A DNA stretch of 7,323 bases, taken from positions 1 through 7,323 of the forward strand of contig DAIEQT010000280.1 of the NCBI GenBank assembly GCA_027347545.1, given 5' to 3'. This document shows positions 1-5,013 of the stretch, piece after piece. The stretch is from Ignavibacteria bacterium. Its GTDB lineage: Bacteria; Bacteroidota; Ignavibacteria; Ignavibacteriales; Melioribacteraceae. A program made the position numbers and the translations under genes. The first letter of the stretch is position 1; each line of letters begins with the position of its first letter. Under the pieces are notes generated by a model. It saw only the letters and a program-made list of their open reading frames with translations, did no database searches and was not told the DNA's origin.

Positions 1-1
1 T

Positions 2-958
2 TACCGCGGTATTCAACAAGAAGTTGCCGGACCGGGCTTCTATTACTTAAACCGCAGAGCGTATATTGCATACGTTGTTGATACAACTAATATTACAATT
101 GATTGGGATAATGCCGATTCAACCCGTTTCGATCCGTTAAAAGTAATTTCGCGAGACGGATTTGAAATTAGCGTTTCTGTAAAGGTTGTAATTCGTGTTC
201 GTCCGGATCAAGCGCCGTATATGGTTGCAAAAATTGGTTCGATTGAAAACCTTATTCTGCATGTAATCCATCCAATGATAGATTCATCGTTCAGAAACCA
301 GGCGTCTTCAACTTCTGCGATGAATTTTATGCAAGACAGACAGGAAGAGCAGCGCAAGGCAGAGGAACGCGCGAAAGCTGAATTAGAGAAATATCATGTT
401 GAATGCGTTAGCGTGCTCATTTGTCAAATCAATTTGCCGCAAGAGTTGATGGATACACAGACAAAGAAAATTATTGCTCAGCAGCAGCAGGCGATGTATC
501 AAGATATGCAGAAGGCAGAGCAAACAAGAATCGCTACAGAAAAAACTCGCGCCGAAGCAGATCAGCAAAAAAATCTTGTTGAAGCTGAGATTGGTGTTAA
601 GATAGCAGAGCAGAACAAACAGAAAGCAATTCGCTTTGCAGAAGGTGAATCGGAAAGCATACGCTTGAGAGCTACCGGCGAAGCGCTTGGTATCAAAGCT
701 AAAGGTGATGCGGAAGGTTCTAAGATTCTCGCAATCGGTGAATCAACTGCTAAGGCTTATGAACTGCAAAACAAAGCTGTTGGTCAGCAAGGTGTTACCG
801 CAATAGAGATTGCAAAACAAATTGCCAGCGGCAACATAAAAGTTACTCCGGATTTTCTTGTTCAAGGAGGAGACAATCTTGGCGGGTTGCTTTCGGCATT
901 CTTAACTAATCTTGTAGCTGGAAAGCCACAAGAAAGTGAAAAGCAAAAAGTCGGATAA
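2..958 (+). CDS. SPFH/band-7 (flotillin-like) membrane scaffold protein, 5'-truncated by the window edge
   Basis: The frame is open from base 2, so the start lies outside the window; 318 residues are visible up to TAA at 956-958. The ATG at 221 is internal, because strong SPFH-like sequence precedes it. Visible residues 1-145 look like the C-terminal part of an SPFH (band 7) domain: 'GPGFYYLNRRAY', then 'VISRDGFEISVSVKVVIRV', then the RNQASS...RQEEQRKAEERAKAELEKY segment. Residues about 150-260 are a Glu/Ala/Gln/Lys-rich coiled coil in which A-x-G-[ED] recurs about every 9-11 residues. The tail (NIKVTPDFLVQGGDNLGGLL) resembles flotillin-type C-termini with a conserved late hydrophobic/Gly segment. 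Known for the family: such proteins oligomerise on membranes and organise or protect other membrane proteins; the substrate here is unknown. Any N-terminal membrane anchor would be in the missing part. It converges on the barrel gene with a 100-bp gap. Family call is firm; subfamily (flotillin versus long SPFH) is not. Confidence 0.88.
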   Translation, partial: YRGIQQEVAGPGFYYLNRRAYIAYVVDTTNITIDWDNADSTRFDPLKVISRDGFEISVSVKVVIRVRPDQAPYMVAKIGSIENLILHVIHPMIDSSFRNQASSTSAMNFMQDRQEEQRKAEERAKAELEKYHVECVSVLICQINLPQELMDTQTKKIIAQQQQAMYQDMQKAEQTRIATEKTRAEADQQKNLVEAEIGVKIAEQNKQKAIRFAEGESESIRLRATGEALGIKAKGDAEGSKILAIGESTAKAYELQNKAVGQQGVTAIEIAKQIASGNIKVTPDFLVQGGDNLGGLLSAFLTNLVAGKPQESEKQKVG

Positions 959-1026
959 AATTTTTTGCTGAAAAGACGGTTCTATTTTTTTTGTAGTAAT
1001 TAAATATAGAGTCGTTTGCAACAAGA

Positions 1027-1055
1027 GTAGTGGACGCAAAGTTTGCGTCCACTAC
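1027..1055. repeat. Perfect GTAG...CTAC palindrome (REP-like) between convergent genes
   Basis: Left arm gtagtggacgcaaa (1027-1040), one base (1041), then its exact reverse complement tttgcgtccactac (1042-1055). It sits in the gap between two converging genes and ends 3 bp beyond the stop codon of the minus-strand barrel gene, so transcripts from either side would fold it at their 3' end. No T-run follows on either strand, so it is not a canonical intrinsic terminator, though it could still stop transcription or protect 3' ends. The GTAG foot and the CGCAA/TTGCG core recur in the element at 4634-4698, which suggests a dispersed family rather than a one-off hairpin. Confidence 0.8.
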
Positions 1056-1058
1056 AGG

Positions 1059-2495
1059 TTAAAATCTCCAAATGGAATCGAAAGCAAACGTAACACGCTT
1101 AGCTTTATTTGGTGAAACGACATTCTGGAAATCCGGTGAGCCAAAGTTTAGAGCGATAACACCAAAATCAATTCCCAAACCTAATCCCCAATTAAATTTA
1201 TCAAATCCGCCAAAAGACCAGCCGGTACGAAGCGCAAAAATTCCAAGATCGTACCAATCAATTCCCAACACAACACGCGCCTTCTTGTTGTTGCCCGGCT
1301 CATCATTCATTCCTTGATGATAGTCCAAAGCAAGCAGCATTGTACCCGGAACGCTTTCTACTTTTAATGATGCGCCGATATGCAGTGCGGTTGCCATTTG
1401 TGTTGTAATAGAACTAATAAACTTGCCGCTCTCTTTTCCTGTGAGGCGGTTTATCAACGTATCGCGCTGAGCTTTATCGCTTAAATCATCCAAATAAATT
1501 GCGGCGTTGGAAGAATACTGTGCAACATTTTTATCCCATTTTATTTTACCAATATCCGTGATGGAAAAACCGAGTGAGAAATTTTTGCTTAACAGTGTAC
1601 TGATTCCAAAATCGAAACCTACACCGCTTCCGGCTGGAGTAGGAAATGGAGTGCCGGAAAAGTCTTCTTTCTTTTCATCCTTTACAAAATTGTATTTCAC
1701 TTTGAAATCGGGCGAGAAGGCAGCGTATGCAAGAAAATCACCTTTGCCGGTAATTGTATTTGCTTCGCCGGTTTTTAGTTCTGTCTTAATGTGATCAAGC
1801 CCAGTATAGAAAAATCCGCTTACAAAGTTAATGGATGCGCCAACTTTGAAACTCTTGAAAAGCTTTGGAATGATCTTAAAATCCCGCGCGTAAGTGAAAG
1901 AGTATTTTCTTAACCAGGATGCTTTGAACTGTGTGTCGTTAAAATTGTAAACTTTGTTCGGAAGATTTCCCTCAATTCCCAAATCAATTAACCCTTTGGG
2001 AAAAGTCATCAGACCCGAAATTCTATCTGTAATCGTAAATGCAATCGCACCAAAAGCTTTTGTCGGTTGTATTGAAATACTTACAAGCTGAACGTGAATA
2101 TCGGAAACGACAGTGCCGCCATCAGCAAATAAATCTTTGAGTTTCGCTTTGTCTTGCTCGGTTAATAATCTGCCGGTAGTTTTGCCGTCAGCTCCGGTAG
2201 CTTTTGTTCCGAAGTAATAGTTGTATTCATCAAGAGAAATGAAATTAGAGCCAACCGCGCCGGATACATTCGGCAATGGAATAGGAAGAATAAGCTCGAC
2301 TTTCTTTGATGAATCTTGGAAAACATTAGCCGGATTTTTTCCAACCGCATAAATTCCGAACGAAGATGTTGTAAAAGTTTTTGCCATTCCCATAGAGCGT
2401 GCGTCTATAACGCCGCTTGAACCGCTTCCTTGTGCAAAAGCAAAATTCGAAAGTATGAGAATCAAAACCGCAGAAAATAAATTTACTTTTTTCAT
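1059..2495 (-). CDS. Outer-membrane beta-barrel protein, DUF5723/PorV-FadL-like
   Basis: 478 residues. An N-terminal signal peptide (MKKVNLFSAVLILILSNFAFA, cleavage likely before Q22) is followed by the segment DARSMGMAKTFTTSSFGIYA (31-50) and GKNPAN (52-57). This 'similar-gene-product, all genes are fine' style opening is typical of DUF5723/PorV/FadL-type barrels of Bacteroidota. Later landmarks are GVGFDFGISTLLSKNFSLGF (291-310) and ITDIGKIKW (312-320), then alternating amphipathic strands to a C-terminal Trp-Arg-Phe, the aromatic end expected for BAM-dependent insertion. Residues 338-365 are a more polar, probably helical or surface-loop segment. The ATG at 2493-2495 has a strong AAGGAG six bases upstream. 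It is the second gene of an operon with the lipoprotein gene, 10 bp apart. Outer-membrane location is well supported; the transported substrate or partner is not known, and the precise family assignment is from memory of the motifs, not a search. Confidence 0.8.
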   Translation of the reverse strand: MKKVNLFSAVLILILSNFAFAQGSGSSGVIDARSMGMAKTFTTSSFGIYAVGKNPANVFQDSSKKVELILPIPLPNVSGAVGSNFISLDEYNYYFGTKATGADGKTTGRLLTEQDKAKLKDLFADGGTVVSDIHVQLVSISIQPTKAFGAIAFTITDRISGLMTFPKGLIDLGIEGNLPNKVYNFNDTQFKASWLRKYSFTYARDFKIIPKLFKSFKVGASINFVSGFFYTGLDHIKTELKTGEANTITGKGDFLAYAAFSPDFKVKYNFVKDEKKEDFSGTPFPTPAGSGVGFDFGISTLLSKNFSLGFSITDIGKIKWDKNVAQYSSNAAIYLDDLSDKAQRDTLINRLTGKESGKFISSITTQMATALHIGASLKVESVPGTMLLALDYHQGMNDEPGNNKKARVVLGIDWYDLGIFALRTGWSFGGFDKFNWGLGLGIDFGVIALNFGSPDFQNVVSPNKAKRVTFAFDSIWRF

Positions 2496-2501
2496 CGCTT
2501 T

Positions 2502-2507
2502 CTCCTT
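2502..2507 (-). promoter_or_regulatory. Shine-Dalgarno of the barrel gene, overlapping the lipoprotein stop codon
   Basis: On the minus strand the sequence reads TAAGGAGAAAGCGATG: AAGGAG lies six bases before the ATG at 2495, and its first two bases are the last two of the lipoprotein TAA (2506-2508). A ribosome ending the lipoprotein gene would sit on the ribosome-binding site of the barrel gene, the usual arrangement for termination-reinitiation coupling. Confidence 0.8.
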
Positions 2508-4560
2508 ATGGGTTTACACGGTAATTGGTTGAACCGAAAGCATGAATTAGTAAATCATCTGTGGTTCTAAAACGAACCGGTGTGTTGCCCGGAGCGGTAG
2601 TGTTGAGCTTGATATTAATCCGCATGTATTTAGCTCTGGCAATTTTATCAATCTCGGCTTTAAGCGCCTTTACAGTTTTGGTTTGTTTGTTCTTAGTAGA
2701 AACATTTCCGGCGCCATCTGTTAACGCACCGTTAAATGTTAATATAGAATCCTGGTCTGAATACTTTGGCGGAAAGTATGTTAAGAAATTATTGTTCTGA
2801 TCGTAAAGCCTTCCGGTGAATGAGATTGACGCGGGCAAACCGTTTGTGAGTACAACTCCGGCTTCTAAAGAATTAACATCTTTTAGATTATCGCGCTCAT
2901 CATTTGATAAATCAACAGCAACTGAATCTGTTATTTGCGCATCGGCAATTCCAAAATCGAGAGGGAGCTCAAATACACTTCTGCCTGAAATTTGATCTGT
3001 ACTTTTCAGACTGACAGTTTTGTAATTGGGATTAAGCGTTCCTCCGGCAAACACAATTAGAGAATCCGGAAAGCGGGAAAACTTTTTGAAGAACAAACTT
3101 AAGCTGTCGGAATTGATTGTTAAAATAGAATCAGCAGGAGTTAACAATGTTGTGTTAAGAGTTCTACTGTTCAAACCAAGAATAGCTTTTTGCCCCAGAC
3201 TGTTCTTAGCTTCAATTCTTCCATCAATTCTGAATTCGAACTGTGCGTTGGTTTTTAGCCGAAGCTGAACAAGAGGATTGCGAAGATTGATTTGCTGAAA
3301 TTGCAGCTTGTTCTTCAAGTCTTGCAAATCGAGAGAAACAGCGCTTCGCTCCGGTGAAACAACTTGCGGCTGTAGCTGTCCGGTAAATTCTTTTAGCTGT
3401 AGATTGCTAATATCAACCGAGCCGGAAAATCCATCTGTACTTTTTATTGTTCTAAAATCCGAAGCAGATTTGGTTTGCAGAGAAATTTTGTAACTCACCT
3501 GGTTTGTCGGCGAGCCGTTCAAACTTACTATTGAATAATCCGATAAAGAAAAATTATTGAAGAGAGTTACGGTTTGCTTTCTCACAATCGAACGAATCTC
3601 CGTAAAGGTTTGTCCGCTTGGATTTTTCAAATTATTTATCGTAAGTGCTAGAGTCGCGTCAATATCGAGATTGTTAGTCACCTTAATAGTTAGCGAGCCG
3701 GTTTCTATCTTTATGTTTGTAAACTTGGTCGGCTGCACTTTTCCTTCATCAATTGTAATAGTGTTATCAATAACTACCGGGTCTTGCGCGGGAATTTTTG
3801 CTTGCGCTTCCACTACGCTTAAGTTCACAAATTTTGCTTTCACTGTGAAAGAGTTTTGCGGCAAAGTAATTACTGTTAAGCCGCTTCCACTTGTAGAAAC
3901 CGAGCACTCAAGTTTTAGCTGGTTCTTAATAAATATCCCTTTTGTTATTGCAATAGCTTTGATGGTTTTAGTTTCCTTAGCGGGAATAGCTATACTGCCG
4001 CTATACTGCGCAACAACTTCGCCGCCGGAAGAATTTTTGAGAACAATGTTTTTAATTGTTAGAGAAACCGGAGAAGGAAATTGATTTGTGATTGATAAAT
4101 CAATTGTGCCGCCATCCAGCTTAACTGTAAGAAATTCATCAATTATATCTGTGTTGATAGAAACGGGGGCATCGTTAAGCGGCGGAACAATAACTTGCAT
4201 GCCCGGTTGTATGCCGGGACCGATCCAATCGAAACCGATATCTGCAGAAACGGAATCGCTTGCAATTGTAATTGAGCCGATAGTTTCCGAAGCAGATTCG
4301 CTGACGGCATCAATCTTTAGTTTGTCTTTCAAATCAATCTTATCAATATTCTGTTCTTGCGAGAAGTAAAGGAGATTGCTTCCGTCCTTGTAGTATTTTA
4401 GTTCGGAGCTTTTCTCTAGCAGGTCCATCAAAGAATAACTCTTCTTTGCTATTGGTAGATTAAGAGAAACATCCCATCGCGGCATGTTCGGTTCGTTGAT
4501 GTTGCAGCTAAACAGTAGAGCAGTAAACAAAAAAGCCGCAAAGTGTTTTACATGTCTCAT
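2506..4560 (-). CDS. Large lipoprotein of four tandem ~138-residue beta-sandwich units, unknown function
   Basis: 684 residues from the ATG at 4558-4560, chosen because AAGGA precedes it by four bases and it gives a compact lipoprotein signal peptide (MRHVKHFAAFLFTALLFS, then lipidated C19). An in-frame ATG at 4584 (692 residues) has no Shine-Dalgarno. After the lipobox comes NINEPNMPRWDVSLNLPIA, a Pro-Trp-Asp opening I associate with uncharacterised Bacteroidota/Ignavibacteria lipoproteins. The body is almost all predicted beta strand. A Thr-Asn hallmark after a hydrophobic strand recurs at residues 158, 295, 437 and 572, spaced 137, 142 and 135 residues, most followed about 17-22 residues later by an Asn/Gly turn (NSSGG, NPSGQ, NSLGQ, NNN). 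This resembles LEA14/WHy-like sandwiches only loosely. No catalytic motif is visible. First gene of the operon with the barrel gene; probably an outer-membrane lipoprotein working with it (inference). I do not recognise a named family. Confidence 0.8.
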   Translation of the reverse strand: MRHVKHFAAFLFTALLFSCNINEPNMPRWDVSLNLPIAKKSYSLMDLLEKSSELKYYKDGSNLLYFSQEQNIDKIDLKDKLKIDAVSESASETIGSITIASDSVSADIGFDWIGPGIQPGMQVIVPPLNDAPVSINTDIIDEFLTVKLDGGTIDLSITNQFPSPVSLTIKNIVLKNSSGGEVVAQYSGSIAIPAKETKTIKAIAITKGIFIKNQLKLECSVSTSGSGLTVITLPQNSFTVKAKFVNLSVVEAQAKIPAQDPVVIDNTITIDEGKVQPTKFTNIKIETGSLTIKVTNNLDIDATLALTINNLKNPSGQTFTEIRSIVRKQTVTLFNNFSLSDYSIVSLNGSPTNQVSYKISLQTKSASDFRTIKSTDGFSGSVDISNLQLKEFTGQLQPQVVSPERSAVSLDLQDLKNKLQFQQINLRNPLVQLRLKTNAQFEFRIDGRIEAKNSLGQKAILGLNSRTLNTTLLTPADSILTINSDSLSLFFKKFSRFPDSLIVFAGGTLNPNYKTVSLKSTDQISGRSVFELPLDFGIADAQITDSVAVDLSNDERDNLKDVNSLEAGVVLTNGLPASISFTGRLYDQNNNFLTYFPPKYSDQDSILTFNGALTDGAGNVSTKNKQTKTVKALKAEIDKIARAKYMRINIKLNTTAPGNTPVRFRTTDDLLIHAFGSTNYRVNP

Positions 4561-4564
4561 ATAT

Positions 4565-4569
4565 TCCTT
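4565..4569 (-). promoter_or_regulatory. Shine-Dalgarno deciding the lipoprotein start
   Basis: The minus strand reads CCAAGGAATATATG, placing AAGGA four bases before the ATG at 4560. The sequence before the alternative upstream ATG at 4584 (ccgttta) has no purine-rich match. The other minus-strand gene also uses a clear Shine-Dalgarno, so this supports the shorter protein. Confidence 0.5.
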
Positions 4570-4633
4570 GGTTTTATTCTTCATTAAACGGATGATTGAA
4601 AAACCGGTTGTGATATAAACCGTTAAAACTTTA

Positions 4634-4698
4634 TGGTAGCCGCAAGCTTCAGCTTGCGTTTCTTTGACAAAACCGCAACTTGAAAGTTGCGCCTACCA
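4634..4698. repeat. Two-headed REP-like element: two inverted GTAG hairpins inside 6-bp outer inverted repeats
   Basis: The outer ends TGGTAG (4634-4639) and CTACCA (4693-4698) are exact reverse complements. Inside are two perfect hairpins: CGCAAGCT-TC-AGCTTGCG (4641-4658) and CGCAACTT-GA-AAGTTGCG (4674-4691), separated by a 15-base linker. Each has GTAG one base outside its stem when read outward-in, so the unit is two facing GTAG-plus-hairpin modules, the arrangement of a REP doublet (BIME). Known: RAYT transposases of the Y1 family recognise a GTAG/GGAG foot beside a hairpin. Assignment to that class is inference, since no transposase is in the window. It lies in the divergent region, about 75 bp upstream of the lipoprotein start. 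Confidence 0.7.
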
Positions 4699-4717
4699 AT
4701 CTTTTGCCATTTTTACA

Positions 4718-4739
4718 CAACCCCTTAATCGTGGGGTTG
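4718..4739. other. Short hairpin, 7-bp arms with 8-base loop
   Basis: CAACCCC (4718-4724) and GGGGTTG (4733-4739) are exact reverse complements around the loop TTAATCGT. It has no T-run on either side and lies between divergently read genes, so a terminator role is unlikely. It could be a regulator site, part of an untranslated leader, or a decayed repeat. It differs in sequence from the neighbouring GTAG elements. Confidence 0.5.
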
Positions 4740-4762
4740 ATCAGACGAATGGTGATATGTTT

Positions 4763-4798
4763 AACTGTTTCTCCGAAGGAGTCCTTCGGACAACAGTT
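4763..4798. repeat. Interrupted palindrome, 9-bp core plus 7-bp outer arms
   Basis: The core TCCGAAGGA (4772-4780), one base, TCCTTCGGA (4782-4790) is a perfect inverted repeat. It is flanked by AACTGTT (4763-4769) and AACAGTT (4792-4798), also exact reverse complements, with a 2-versus-1-base bulge between core and outer arms. This would fold into a stem of 16 pairs. There is no following T-run and no gene ends here. The small loop and symmetry suggest a dispersed palindromic repeat rather than a terminator. Confidence 0.6.
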
Positions 4799-4860
4799 TA
4801 CAAAAGCTTATTTTCTGTTTTATGAAACTAATTGAGTAAATCTATTTTTACCGGATTGAA

Positions 4861-4922
4861 CATATCAATTATCGAAAAACATAACAATAGATATAGACTT
4901 AGCAAAAGATAAAATTGATATG
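4861..4922. repeat. 10-bp inverted repeat with 42-bp spacing
   Basis: CATATCAATT (4861-4870) and AATTGATATG (4913-4922) are exact reverse complements. The spacing, about four helical turns, places the half-sites roughly on the same DNA face, which would suit a looping or paired regulator upstream of the LTD gene, but chance cannot be excluded in such AT-rich DNA. Confidence 0.3.
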
Positions 4923-4946
4923 GCTAACAATTCGATAGCAAGAAAC

Positions 4947-4980
4947 TTGATGCAGAGATATTCTTCTTTAGCTATATTTC
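4947..4980 (+). promoter_or_regulatory. Weak candidate promoter for the LTD gene
   Basis: TATATTTC at 4973-4980 is one base from the Bacteroidota -7 consensus TAnnTTTG, with a TTG at 4947-4949, 23 bases upstream (the -33 consensus is TTTG, normally about 19-21 away). It would start transcription about 25 bases before the ATG at 5014. The spacing is slightly long and the match imperfect. Confidence 0.22.
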
Positions 4981-5013
4981 AACCCGAATAATAACCCACA
5001 ATTCATACCGCAC

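Larger units (their letters stand above)
4585..5013. other. Divergent intergenic region without a gene
   Basis: No credible coding frame, tRNA or known riboswitch is apparent. It holds, left to right, a REP-like doublet (4634-4698), a short hairpin (4718-4739), a 9+7 bp palindrome (4763-4798), a 10-bp inverted repeat (4861-4870 with 4913-4922) and an AT-rich stretch leading to the LTD gene. Promoters for both the lipoprotein operon (leftward) and the LTD gene (rightward) must lie here or further into it, but only a weak candidate for the latter can be pointed to. Confidence 0.6.

Noticed and set aside
221..958. Taking ATG 221 as the start of the SPFH gene
   Set aside because: The frame stays open to base 2 and the upstream 73 codons encode recognisable SPFH-domain sequence, so the true start is outside the window.
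985..992. T-run as an intrinsic terminator for the SPFH gene
   Set aside because: I could not find a stable GC-containing stem directly before it; the preceding bases do not pair convincingly.
3557..4084. A 175-codon open frame on the plus strand
   Set aside because: It is antisense to the lipoprotein gene, which has a signal peptide, lipobox and repeats along its full length. The plus-strand frame has no Shine-Dalgarno and gives a low-complexity hydrophobic translation typical of antisense frames.
4664..4669. TTGACA as a sigma-70 -35 box
   Set aside because: It lies in the linker of the REP-like element and nothing like a -10 box is found 15-19 bases downstream.
4718..4739. Hairpin as a Rho-independent terminator
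   Set aside because: No T-run on either strand and no gene ends nearby; both flanking genes start here and run outward.
4585..5013. CRISPR array or tandem repeat
   Set aside because: The repeated words are inverted, not direct, have different stem sequences, and show no regular repeat-spacer periodicity.
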